NCBI RefSeq assembly: GCF_002797415.1
Contig: NZ_KZ454944.1
Span: forward strand, 333,745 to 397,744
Origin: Bacillus alkalisoli
GTDB taxonomy: Bacteria; Bacillota; Bacilli; Bacillales; Bacillaceae_I
Direction: 5' to 3'
DNA length: 64,000 bases
Shown here: piece by piece, positions 34,132 through 41,912 of the stretch
Layout of the letters: every line of letters starts with the position of its first letter
Position numbering within the stretch: the first letter of the stretch is position 1
The notes under the pieces: generated by a model
Told to the model about the DNA's origin: nothing
The model's database searches: none
The model's input: the letters and a program-made list of their open reading frames with translations, nothing else
Program-made: the position numbers and the translations under genes

Positions 34132-35505
34132 ATGGATACAAATTGGAAATCACTAATGAAATTTGCACTGCCAGTTACCCTTATTGGAATAGCAGACATA
34201 GCATTAATATTAATTGACTTATTCTGGATCAATTTTTTTATCGGAGAAGCAGAAGCGTTATCTGCAATACGACTTTCTACATCTGTGATCATATTAATCG
34301 AAGCAGTGATTATTGGTGTTATTTCCGCTATTTTAATTTATGTAAGTCAAAATTATGGTGGAAACAAAATGGATTCTGTTAAAAGAGGGGTGAAGACAGG
34401 TTTAGCATTCTCTTTTTATGCAGGATTGTTTGTAGGAGCAGTCGGATTACTTATTCATCCGCTATTTCAATGGATTTTCGGCGTGGACGAACAAACCATA
34501 GCCTACTTAAATCAATATTTAATCGTTCTTTTTATCGGCTATCTCTTTATGTCGCTCAACAACTTTTTATTATTGATTCCGAGATACTTCCAAAAGCTGA
34601 GAGCCATCTACTGGGGGCTAGGGATTGCAATCGTAGCAAATGCCGCGGTTACACCAGGCATTATGATGTTATTCAACCTATACGACTTACCATTAATGGC
34701 TGGTGCGGCAGTTGGGACAGTAGTGGCAAACATCCTATGCTTTATCTTCTTACTATATAAGCTCTACTTTAAAGATTATTTAAACATCCAACTTGAAAAG
34801 AGAGATATTTCATTCCGACTAGACTTTAAACTGTTAAAAGAAAATAAAGAATTCATCGGAAGTCAGTTGTTTACGGGAATAACCTTTAATTTGTCGATGT
34901 TTCTATATATCGTTATTCTATCGTTTTATCCAAATGATGCATTCAACGTTTATGCAGTCGGAACATACATCTTTATTCTATTCGGCGTTTTTTCACAAAA
35001 CTTTGCCGCAAGTGCTATCCCACTCGTATCTTATAGTGTTGGTGAAGGGAAAATAGATAACGTCAAAGATATTGTAAAAAAAATGAGTTCTGTTCTACTT
35101 GTCTATAGTGGAACCATCGCGATTGCTATCATATTACTTCGCAGTGTAATTGCTCTTGTATTTACAAAGGATGCAACGCTCTTACCAAGGTTCGAAGAGT
35201 TTTTCTTATACTACAGTATTCCTTGGGTGTTAAATACAGTGTCCATGATCTTTATCTTTGCTGTGTCAGGGTCTGGAGACTATAAGGGCGGCCTATACTT
35301 AACCTTTACGAACATGTACGTAATTGTACTATTAATGCTATTCTTTGTGCCAAACTTATTTGGGGATGTTGTAACAGGAGTATTTATTACATTGAGTTTG
35401 ATTAATGTAATAACCTTTGTTAACACTGTAGGTTATTACATGATAGGACGTTGGAAGAAGGCTTCTTTAGTAACAGAGGAACAGGTGTTAGAGGGAAGTG
35501 CTTAA
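34132..35505 (+). CDS. MATE family exporter
   Basis: A 457-residue protein with 12 membrane helices in two six-helix halves, starting WKSLMKFALPVTLIGIADIA; the second half begins near residue 235 (FIGSQLFTGITFNLSMFLY). MATE transporters expel cationic compounds using sodium or protons. As the last gene of the operon it is likely the exporter and the producer's self-protection; no other immunity gene is seen. AGAAGGGAG precedes the ATG. Confidence 0.88.
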   Translation: MDTNWKSLMKFALPVTLIGIADIALILIDLFWINFFIGEAEALSAIRLSTSVIILIEAVIIGVISAILIYVSQNYGGNKMDSVKRGVKTGLAFSFYAGLFVGAVGLLIHPLFQWIFGVDEQTIAYLNQYLIVLFIGYLFMSLNNFLLLIPRYFQKLRAIYWGLGIAIVANAAVTPGIMMLFNLYDLPLMAGAAVGTVVANILCFIFLLYKLYFKDYLNIQLEKRDISFRLDFKLLKENKEFIGSQLFTGITFNLSMFLYIVILSFYPNDAFNVYAVGTYIFILFGVFSQNFAASAIPLVSYSVGEGKIDNVKDIVKKMSSVLLVYSGTIAIAIILLRSVIALVFTKDATLLPRFEEFFLYYSIPWVLNTVSMIFIFAVSGSGDYKGGLYLTFTNMYVIVLLMLFFVPNLFGDVVTGVFITLSLINVITFVNTVGYYMIGRWKKASLVTEEQVLEGSA

Positions 35506-35526
35506 AGGAAGTCAGTTAATAAAGAA

Positions 35527-35561
35527 GTCGCTCACTGTACCGCAAGGAGTCAGTGAGCGAC
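35527..35561 (+). terminator. Hairpin at the end of the RiPP operon
   Basis: Perfect 11-bp stem GTCGCTCACTG / CAGTGAGCGAC with a 13-base loop; no strong T-run. Confidence 0.6.
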
Positions 35562-35576
35562 TAGTAACTGGTAGTC

Positions 35577-35703
35577 ACATACAAGCTACTCATAAGCTTG
35601 TCGGTTGATTATGTCCCGGCCCCGTAAGGCGTTTTTATATTACAAATATGTTTCAGGTGCCAGGCACTACCCGAATTTTCTTGTTTCACAAAAATGTTTC
35701 ACA
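35577..35703. repeat. Right border: terminator-like segment plus family A repeat
   Basis: ACATACAAGCT, CTCATAAG, GGTTGATTATG and GGCGTTTTT match the spoIIID terminator at 24300-24365 in the same orientation and order; a family A unit (GGTGCCAGGCACT, CCCGAATTTTCTTG, TGTTTCACAG) follows at 35656-35703, as on the left side. It may mark the target-site end of the island. Confidence 0.65.
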
Positions 35704-35734
35704 GCCTATGAACGCTGAAAAAATGACGTCTGAC

Positions 35735-36100
35735 TGGAGCAAGAGGAGAAGTGACCGAAGACAGATCAAAAGTGACCGGAACAAGTAAAGAAGTGACCGA
35801 AGACAATGCGAGAATGACCGGAAGAAGTCCTAAAATGACCGAAACAAGAAGAAAAGTGCCGAAGCTACAGTCAAATCTCTTGCATCAGTTTGTTTACCCA
35901 CTTGCCTGGTCATTAGGTTTCGCTGATAAACTCCCTGAAATCGCCGATAGAACCCCAATTTCGCCGATAACCGCACCAAATCGCCGATAAAATTTGCCCC
36001 CCGCCGATTAAAACGCCAATTTCGCCGATAGAACTCCGATTTTCGCCGATAAACTCCCAAAAATCGCCGATAAAACCTCAATTTTCGCCGATAAACTCCC
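35735..36100. repeat. Two degenerate tandem arrays (GTGACCG and CGCCGATA)
   Basis: 35735-35870 repeats a (A/G)TGACCGAA-like word six to seven times at about 24-base spacing; 35925-36100 repeats TCGCCGATA about nine times at 20-28 base spacing. A lone CGCCGATAAACTCC is at 24391, near the left border. No gene is called in 35506-36263; open frames are repeat-encoded. Confidence 0.8.
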
Positions 36101-36263
36101 CCAAAAATCACAATTCGAACCCAAACCTCCGCCGATCCCGCCCAAACCCCCCGCCACAAAAGCAAAAAAAGAGCCATTCCCCCGTTACACGCCCCGCATA
36201 ACAAAGAAACCAGCTCCTCAGCCCATATCTAACCCCACTCTAACCCTCATCTAACACAAAAAC

Positions 36264-37001
36264 TCACCCAAACGTCACCACATTCGTCTTCGGATCAACC
36301 TGATATATAACATCCTTCCGCTCAATCACAATCCGCGTCTTCTCACGCAACTCCTCCTGCTCCGAAATCGCAATCAACAACTCCTTCGCCGGATTAATCG
36401 CCACCGGATTCCCCACATGCTTAAACATCGTAATATCCCCATTCGTATCCCCATACGCGAAACTTTCGGACAAATCAATATCATGCTTCGCAACCATCGC
36501 CGCAATCGTCCGCTCCTTACTAACCGAATCCCACATTGGCTCAACCCGACCAGTAAAAAAACCATCCTCATCAATATGATAAGTCGACCCACAATAATCC
36601 GTCGCATGATACTTCTCCGCCATCTTCCCAACAAGAAAATCCGGACTACCAGAAATAAAAATCACCTTATGCCCCTCATCCAAATGCCACTGAATCTGCT
36701 GCCTCGTATAACGATACACCCGATCCGCCTTCAACCGAATAACCTGCTTCGCAATAAACTCAATATCCTCACTCGACACATTCGTCAAATGCTCCACATA
36801 AATACTACTCACATCCAACAGATAAGCATCATAATTCCCTTGCCTCTTATCCCAATCCTCAAACGTATGCTTCACCCGCTCATGCCAAGCACTCGGCGAA
36901 ATAATCTCATACTTAATCATCCGCTTAAAATGCTCAATCAACAAAGAATCCCGATAAAACGTCCCATCAATATCAAAAAACGCAGCCTTACTTTTTGCCA
37001 T
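36264..37001 (-). CDS. HAD-IB family phosphatase (SerB-like)
   Basis: A 245-residue hydrolase. Motif I is FFDIDGTFYRDSLL, motif II is KVIFISGSPDFLVGKMAEKY, and motifs III/IV are in SKERTIAAM and SFAYGDTNGDITMFKHVG. The nucleophile Asp and acid Asp (DxD) are both present. The all-helical cap between motifs I and II is that of subclass IB; substrates could be phosphoserine or phosphatidyl/sugar phosphates. Start at 37001 has GGGGAG 8 bases upstream; a longer frame is rejected. Confidence 0.85.
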   Translation of the reverse strand: MAKSKAAFFDIDGTFYRDSLLIEHFKRMIKYEIISPSAWHERVKHTFEDWDKRQGNYDAYLLDVSSIYVEHLTNVSSEDIEFIAKQVIRLKADRVYRYTRQQIQWHLDEGHKVIFISGSPDFLVGKMAEKYHATDYCGSTYHIDEDGFFTGRVEPMWDSVSKERTIAAMVAKHDIDLSESFAYGDTNGDITMFKHVGNPVAINPAKELLIAISEQEELREKTRIVIERKDVIYQVDPKTNVVTFG

Positions 37002-37248
37002 CCAGCCCACTCCCCACCTATAATCACTACCTTTATTATACTCCATGGAGAAAAAAACCCCTAGCCATCGGGCCCAATTTTCATATAAATCAAACAAATT
37101 TCGACGAACTAACAAAAAATCCCCCAAAATCCCCACAAAAAAACCATAAAGCAATAGTTTATTTCACAAATTGTGATACAATATAAAATTAGAGACTACA
37201 CGTAATCGGACAATAGTCAGCGAACTTTACATATAGGAGGAAACGCAA

Positions 37249-38250
37249 ATGTTTGCTAGGGATATAGGTATAGATTTAGGAACGGCAAATGTACTCATTC
37301 ACGTCAAAGGAAAAGGAATCGTTCTCAACGAACCATCCGTTGTCGCTCTAGATAACAACACAGGAAGAGTACTAGCAGTAGGGGAAGAAGCACGCCGCAT
37401 GGTTGGACGTACACCAGGAAACATCATCGCGATCCGCCCACTAAAAGACGGAGTTATCGCAGACTTCGAAGTAACAGAAGCGATGTTAAAATACTTCATT
37501 AACAAACTAAACGTAAAAGGCTTCCTATCAAAGCCACGCATCTTAATTTGCTGCCCAACAAACATCACATCTGTCGAGCAAAAAGCCATTCGTGAAGCGG
37601 CAGAAAAAAGCGGCGGTAAGAAAATCTACCTAGAAGAAGAGCCAAAAGTTGCAGCAATCGGCGCGGGAATGGACATTTTCCAACCGAGCGGTAACATGGT
37701 TGTTGACATCGGTGGCGGTACAACAGACGTAGCCGTACTTTCTATGGGTGACATCGTAACAGCTCAATCCATCAAAATGGCCGGCGACAAATTTGACGCG
37801 GAAATTTTACAATACATTAAAAAGAAATACAAACTACTAATCGGTGAACGCACAGCCGAGCAAATCAAAATCGAAATCGCGACCGTATTCCCTGGCTCGC
37901 GCAACGAAACAATCGATATTCGCGGACGCGACATGGTAAGCGGCTTACCACAAACGATTACCGTAAGCTCTGCTGAAATCGAAGTAGCACTTCGTGAGTC
38001 TGTTTACGCAATCGTACAAGCAGCAAAAACAGTACTAGAAAAAACTCCACCAGAACTATCAGCGGACATTATCGACCGCGGCGTAATCTTAACAGGCGGT
38101 GGCGCACTACTACACGGAATCGACCAACTGCTAGCAGAAGAACTAAAAGTACCAGTCCTAATCGCAGAAAACCCAATGGACTGCGTAGCAATCGGCACAG
38201 GCATCATGCTAGACAACATGGACAAACTACCACGAAGCAAATTTGCGTAA
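37249..38250 (+). CDS. mbl: MreB-like rod-shape protein Mbl
   Basis: A 333-residue actin-fold ATPase. Phosphate loops IGIDLGTANVLIHVKGKG and VVDIGGGTTDVAVLS are intact, and ILTGGGALLHGIDQLL is the adenosine loop. MreB-family filaments guide lateral cell-wall synthesis with RodA/PBP2 at the membrane. Identification as Mbl rather than MreB or MreBH rests on the neighbourhood (spoIIID upstream, flhO-flhP downstream). AGGAGG lies 8 bases before the ATG. Confidence 0.93.
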   Translation: MFARDIGIDLGTANVLIHVKGKGIVLNEPSVVALDNNTGRVLAVGEEARRMVGRTPGNIIAIRPLKDGVIADFEVTEAMLKYFINKLNVKGFLSKPRILICCPTNITSVEQKAIREAAEKSGGKKIYLEEEPKVAAIGAGMDIFQPSGNMVVDIGGGTTDVAVLSMGDIVTAQSIKMAGDKFDAEILQYIKKKYKLLIGERTAEQIKIEIATVFPGSRNETIDIRGRDMVSGLPQTITVSSAEIEVALRESVYAIVQAAKTVLEKTPPELSADIIDRGVILTGGGALLHGIDQLLAEELKVPVLIAENPMDCVAIGTGIMLDNMDKLPRSKFA

Positions 38251-38253
38251 TAT

Positions 38254-38307
38254 TCGGGACGGGGTTTGTTTCACATTCCACTGAATGTGAAACAAACCCC
38301 GTCCCAA
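38254..38307. repeat. Dispersed repeat family B
   Basis: GGGACGGGGTTTGTTTCACAT / ATGTGAAACAAACCCCGTCCC, a perfect 21-bp inverted repeat with an 8-base loop, right after mbl. Confidence 0.95.
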
Positions 38308-38313
38308 TTAAAA

Positions 38314-38347
38314 AAAGGGTATTCCTCACTCAGTGAGAATACCCTTT
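38314..38347 (+). terminator. Terminator after mbl
   Basis: AAAGGGTATTC and TCAC pair with GTGA and GAATACCCTTT (one base bulge), then TATCTTT. Confidence 0.8.
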
Positions 38348-38418
38348 ATCTTTGTCATCTAAACATATGAAATTGTACTCTCAAGGATGGTCATCTTACG
38401 AAGAATCTAACGAAGTTT

Positions 38419-38709
38419 CTATTGTTTGCTTAACTCAACTATTTCTTTTTCTACACGCGTCAACCGCTTATTAAAAGCTTCGATCATAAAAGTAGTGTCT
38501 TTATCTTTACGCTCAATCGTCTCTAAAATTTTGATAACATCCATCTCATGATTAGCCTCGAACCGCTCAAGCGACTCTTCGAGTCGATCCACTTTACTAT
38601 CTACATGATCCACTTTCTTTTCCAGAATGTCAAATCTACCTTCCAAGTTGTCCACCTTACCATTTAACTTCTGCAACTCACCTAAAATCAAATTCAACGT
38701 TTGCTCCAT
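38419..38709 (-). CDS. Small coiled-coil protein (96 aa)
   Basis: Almost entirely heptads: NGKVDNLEGRFDILEKKVD, then HVDSKVDRLEESLERFE. AGGAGG is 11 bases before the ATG at 38709; a GTG four codons earlier overlaps the site and is rejected. No signal or membrane helix. Similar short coiled-coil proteins are common in Firmicutes; function unknown. Confidence 0.7.
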   Translation of the reverse strand: MEQTLNLILGELQKLNGKVDNLEGRFDILEKKVDHVDSKVDRLEESLERFEANHEMDVIKILETIERKDKDTTFMIEAFNKRLTRVEKEIVELSKQ

Positions 38710-38819
38710 CGTTCCTCTCACCTCCTAAATTGATATTATACCATCTACTAATTAAAAATCTCAATGAGAAAACAACCCCCGTCCCCAAAAACCCATCCAA
38801 TTTCAAAAAAATACATATA

Positions 38820-38846
38820 TCGACAACTGCCATTTTGTACTATAAT
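38820..38846 (+). promoter_or_regulatory. Possible flhO promoter
   Basis: TCGACA, 15 bases, TATAAT (38841-38846). The spacing is short. A hairpin-forming repeat (family F, 38864-38937) lies between it and flhO. Confidence 0.35.
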
Positions 38847-38863
38847 AGAAATTAGAAAATTAT

Positions 38864-38937
38864 GATTTAGTGATTAGTGGTTAGTTATTAGCTAAATCCA
38901 GGTTTTCCTAACCACTAATACCTAACCACTAACCACT
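38864..38937. repeat. Dispersed repeat family F (TTAGTGGTTAG / CTAACCACTAA)
   Basis: TTAGTGATTAGTGGTTAGT faces ACCACTAATACCTAACCACT across a short loop; in the flhO leader. Other family F members (CTAACACCTAACGCCTAAC) are at 41102-41125, 41226-41262, 44879-44896, 45139-45215 and 45433-45455. Confidence 0.75.
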
Positions 38938-38957
38938 AAAAACACGAGGTGAAAAAG

Positions 38958-39773
38958 ATGCTTAGAGGTTTATATACAGCAACATCTGGTATGATGTCCC
39001 AGCAACGGAAGATGGAAACGTTATCGAATAATATGGCCAACGCCAACACACCAGGATTCAAAGCAGACCAAACCGCACTACGTTCTTTTCCAGAACTACT
39101 AATGAACAGAATGGGCCAACAAAACATTCCAACACAAAAGCCAATAAACCTAAACACATTAACACCAATCGGTGGATTGAACACAGGTGTGTATCTACAA
39201 GAAACATTACCAAGCTTCATCCAAGGGGACCCACAGCAAACAAGCGTGAACACAGACATGATGATTCTCCAACAAGCTGGTGAGCCTGGGGCAGTATTTT
39301 TCACCGTTGAACATCCAGACGGCACACCGCGTTATACAAGAAACGGTAACTTTGCCCTTGATGCACAAGGCTTCCTAACAACCAACAGCGGCCAATACGT
39401 GCTAGATACGAACAACAACCGAATCCAAGTGCCAACGAGAGAATTCACACTCCTACCGAACGGAACGATCCAAATAGAAGGAACACCAGTCGCAACACTT
39501 GGTCTTGCTTACGCGCAAAACCCTGCTGATTTAATAAAAGAAGGCAGCGGCGTTTTCCGTTTGCCAGCAGACGCAGCCATACAAGCCTTGCCAGCGGCTA
39601 ACATCAACTTCCAAGTGCTACAAGGTCACCTAGAACGCTCCAACGTTGACACAGGCTTAACGATGTCTGACATGATGTCTGCATTCCGTGCCTTCGAAGC
39701 AAACCAAAAAATAATCCAAGCATATGACCAAACGATGCAAAAAGCAGCGAATGAAATCGGAAGAATTAATTAG
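38958..39773 (+). CDS. flhO: Flagellar hook-basal body rod protein FlhO
   Basis: A 271-residue FlgF/FlgG-type rod protein. The N-terminal motif GLYTATSGMMSQQRKMETLS, then NNMANANTPGFKADQ, and the C-terminal LERSNVDTGLTMSDMMSAF, then RAFEANQKIIQAYD, are the paired coiled-coil ends typical of axial flagellar proteins; the middle is the D1-type beta domain. ATG at 38958 has GAGGTG 6 bases upstream. Forms a pair with flhP. Confidence 0.92.
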   Translation: MLRGLYTATSGMMSQQRKMETLSNNMANANTPGFKADQTALRSFPELLMNRMGQQNIPTQKPINLNTLTPIGGLNTGVYLQETLPSFIQGDPQQTSVNTDMMILQQAGEPGAVFFTVEHPDGTPRYTRNGNFALDAQGFLTTNSGQYVLDTNNNRIQVPTREFTLLPNGTIQIEGTPVATLGLAYAQNPADLIKEGSGVFRLPADAAIQALPAANINFQVLQGHLERSNVDTGLTMSDMMSAFRAFEANQKIIQAYDQTMQKAANEIGRIN

Positions 39774-39800
39774 TACTAGCAGCTAGGGTAGTTAACCAGC

Positions 39801-39863
39801 GGGACAGAGGGACTGGTACCGTGTCAACGAACAGTGGACATGGTACCTGTCCCTCCTGTCACG
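39801..39863. repeat. Dispersed repeat family D (GGGACTGGTACC)
   Basis: GGGACAGAGGGACTGGTACC, GTGTCAACG, TGGACATGGTACCTGTCCC, TCCTGTCAC. Further copies at 42401-42468, 44942-45004 and 45299-45362; a short variant is at 40756-40790. Confidence 0.9.
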
Positions 39864-39906
39864 CCAATGTTAGAACCGAAAACATAAAAAGGGAGGCACC
39901 ATCTTC

Positions 39907-40740
39907 ATGAACCGAATCATGCTCAACGCAACCAACACGATGTCGCAATTACAAAAACAACTCGACACCATCAGCCATAACATGGCTAACGTCGATACAG
40001 TCGGATATAAAAACCGTCGCGCGTCTTTTCAAGAACTTCTAACACAACAGTTCAATAACCAATCGTTACACCAATACGAAGGTGGGCGTCAATCACCAAT
40101 CGGCATTCGCCAAGGAACAGGTGCAAAGCTTGGACAAACACAACTGCAACTAACACAAGGTGCGCTTAAAACAACAGAACGCATGCTAGACTTTGCTTTC
40201 ACAGCCGAAGACCAATTCCTAACGGTTCGAGTGTTAGAAAACGGCCAAGAACAAACTCGCTTCACTAGAAACGGCTCTCTATACTTATCGCCAATTAACA
40301 ATAACGAAGTAATGCTCGTTACAAGCGAAGGGCATCCAGTATTAAATAGCAACGGGCAAGCAATTGTGCTTCCAGAAAACATTCAAGAAATTCAATTGCA
40401 ACCTGGTGGTACACTAACGGCTATGATGAACAACGGCAATGCAATTGCACAAGAGCTCGGAATCACGCAAATCATCCGCCCGCAATTGTTACAAGGTGTC
40501 GGTGGCTCGCTTTTTGCGATGAATAATGGTGACACACCGGAGGCAGAAGTGTTAAACTTCTTATTAGGTGCAGCTCGTGGAGACATTAGCCTACAACAAG
40601 GCATGCTCGAGCAATCAAATGTGGATGTTGCGAAAGAAATGACAGACTTAACGATCACACAACGAACGTACCAATTCAACGCCAGGTCCATCCAAATGGC
40701 CGACCAAATGATGGGCCTTGTCAACGGCCTTAAACAATAA
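39907..40740 (+). CDS. flhP: Flagellar hook-basal body rod protein FlhP
   Basis: A 277-residue protein, homologous to FlhO. N-terminal motif NATNTMSQLQKQLDTISHNM, then ANVDTVGYKNRRASFQ; C-terminal motif LEQSNVDVAKEMTDLTITQR, then FNARSIQMADQMMGLVNGL. GGGAGG lies upstream of the ATG. The family D repeat fills the gap to flhO. Confidence 0.92.
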   Translation: MNRIMLNATNTMSQLQKQLDTISHNMANVDTVGYKNRRASFQELLTQQFNNQSLHQYEGGRQSPIGIRQGTGAKLGQTQLQLTQGALKTTERMLDFAFTAEDQFLTVRVLENGQEQTRFTRNGSLYLSPINNNEVMLVTSEGHPVLNSNGQAIVLPENIQEIQLQPGGTLTAMMNNGNAIAQELGITQIIRPQLLQGVGGSLFAMNNGDTPEAEVLNFLLGAARGDISLQQGMLEQSNVDVAKEMTDLTITQRTYQFNARSIQMADQMMGLVNGLKQ

Positions 40741-40817
40741 ATAACAAACTAATGGTTGGACAGAGGGACCTGTGTCCCTTTGTCCAACCGACTAACCAAT
40801 TAAAGGTGTGAACACAG

Positions 40818-41099
40818 ATGGAAGAAAAACGACCATCCACACGCGAACAACTGCGTGCACAAAAAAAACAACAAAAAAAAGCTCAATCAGAAGAGCTACA
40901 ATATAACCCAAACAAAAAATTCCGCCCACGTATGCGCGTGATCCCGATATGGATACGTCTTGTCTTACTACTAGCATTCCTAGCAGTCTCAACGATAGCA
41001 GGCGCAATGTTCGGCTACGCAATACTAGGAGACGGCGACCCAAGAGACGTCCTAAACAAAGAAACATGGCAGCATATTATAGACTTAGTAAAGAATTAG
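40818..41099 (+). CDS. EpuA-type small membrane protein
   Basis: A 93-residue protein: a highly basic, Gln/Lys-rich N-terminus (TREQLRAQKKQQKKAQSEE), then FRPRMRVIPIWIRLVLLLAF and one membrane helix (about 50-70), ending WQHIIDLVK. This is the PF11772 (EpuA) pattern, often mislabelled as an RNA polymerase beta subunit because of its position. It sits between flhP and fabZ as in other Bacillaceae. Function unknown. Confidence 0.85.
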   Translation: MEEKRPSTREQLRAQKKQQKKAQSEELQYNPNKKFRPRMRVIPIWIRLVLLLAFLAVSTIAGAMFGYAILGDGDPRDVLNKETWQHIIDLVKN

Positions 41100-41149
41100 C
41101 TACTAGGCGTTAGGCGTTAGGTGATAGCCAAACCCAAATTACATACCTC

Positions 41150-41172
41150 AGGGGGCCTGGCCTCCTGCTTTG
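41150..41172. repeat. Dispersed repeat family G (GGGGGCCTGGCCTCC)
   Basis: CAGGGGGCCTGGCCTCCTGCTT; related words at 43012-43031 and 43083-43106. The core GCC(A/T)GGC resembles the centre of family A. Confidence 0.7.
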
Positions 41173-41177
41173 CAACG

Positions 41178-41210
41178 CGACCTTTCTTTACTTCAAGGTC
41201 GTTTTTATTT
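41178..41210 (+). terminator. Terminator before fabZ
   Basis: CGACCTT / AAGGTCG around a CTTTACTTC loop, followed by TTTTTATTTT. Confidence 0.85.
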
Positions 41211-41326
41211 TCCCCCCACACCCCATCCTAACACCTAACACCTAACGCCTAACCCCTAAAAAAACTAGCTTTAAAACCCCACATAAAGTATAATTACTAC
41301 TAACTATTAGTAGGAGGTAATAAACT

Positions 41327-41761
41327 ATGCTAGACATTAATGAAATTAAAAAAATCATTCCACATCGATATCCTTTCCTGTTAGTGGACAAAATAATAGA
41401 AATAGAAGAAGGAAAACGTGCCATCGGTTTAAAAAATGTAACGGCGAACGAAGAATACTTTAACGGTCATTTTCCTGACTATCCAGTAATGCCTGGTGTT
41501 TTAATTGTAGAAGCATTAGCACAAGTTGGTGCTGTTGCGATGTTAAAACTAGAAGACAACCAAGGTCGCCTTGCGTTCTTCACAGGAATCGACAACTGCC
41601 GATTCAAAAAACAAGTCACACCTGGCGATCAACTTCGCCTTGAAGTAGAAATCATCCGCGTCAAAGGACCGATCGGCAAAGGCAAAGGCGTCGCAACAGT
41701 AAACGGCGAACTTGTGTGTGAAACGGAAATTATGTTTGCGTTAGGACCAAAGCAAAACTAA
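41327..41761 (+). CDS. fabZ: 3-hydroxyacyl-ACP dehydratase FabZ
   Basis: A 144-residue hot-dog-fold enzyme that dehydrates 3-hydroxyacyl-ACP in fatty acid elongation. The catalytic His is in [14 protein letters not shown] and the catalytic Glu in [17 protein letters not shown]. Full length for the family. TAGGAGG lies 9 bases before the ATG. Found next to flhP in other Bacillus genomes. Confidence 0.95.
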   Translation: MLDINEIKKIIPHRYPFLLVDKIIEIEEGKRAIGLKNVTANEEYFNGHFPDYPVMPGVLIVEALAQVGAVAMLKLEDNQGRLAFFTGIDNCRFKKQVTPGDQLRLEVEIIRVKGPIGKGKGVATVNGELVCETEIMFALGPKQN

Positions 41762-41912
41762 CGAACAGGAACTTCGTTCCTCTCCGTGCTGTTTTCTAGT
41801 ACTTACGAATTAATTTTAAAAACTCTGCAATATTCCGTTCCTTTTGGGGAATATAAAAAGAGACCAAGCAATAAGGTCTCGATAACGTATTCCATGGAAG
41901 GAGACAAACATA

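Noticed and set aside
26198-35505. Class I lanthipeptide cluster
   Set aside because: The LanB-like enzyme is full length, but there is no LanC cyclase, LanT or LanP, the core has one Cys only, and YcaO plus dehydrogenase genes are present.
24293-35703. Integrative element or transposon carrying the RiPP genes
   Set aside because: No integrase, transposase, relaxase or clear att site is present; only similar border segments are seen, so it is called an island and not an element.
35751-35990. 79-codon frame with MTE-type repeats
   Set aside because: It is the translation of a degenerate GTGACCG array with no ribosome binding site.
36374-37186. Long open frames on the + strand opposite the HAD hydrolase gene
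   Set aside because: They are basic, low-complexity shadow frames of a clear HAD protein on the minus strand.
40818-41099. RNA polymerase beta subunit
   Set aside because: A frequent database label for this 93-residue protein, but it has a single membrane helix and no polymerase sequence; EpuA-type is the accurate call.
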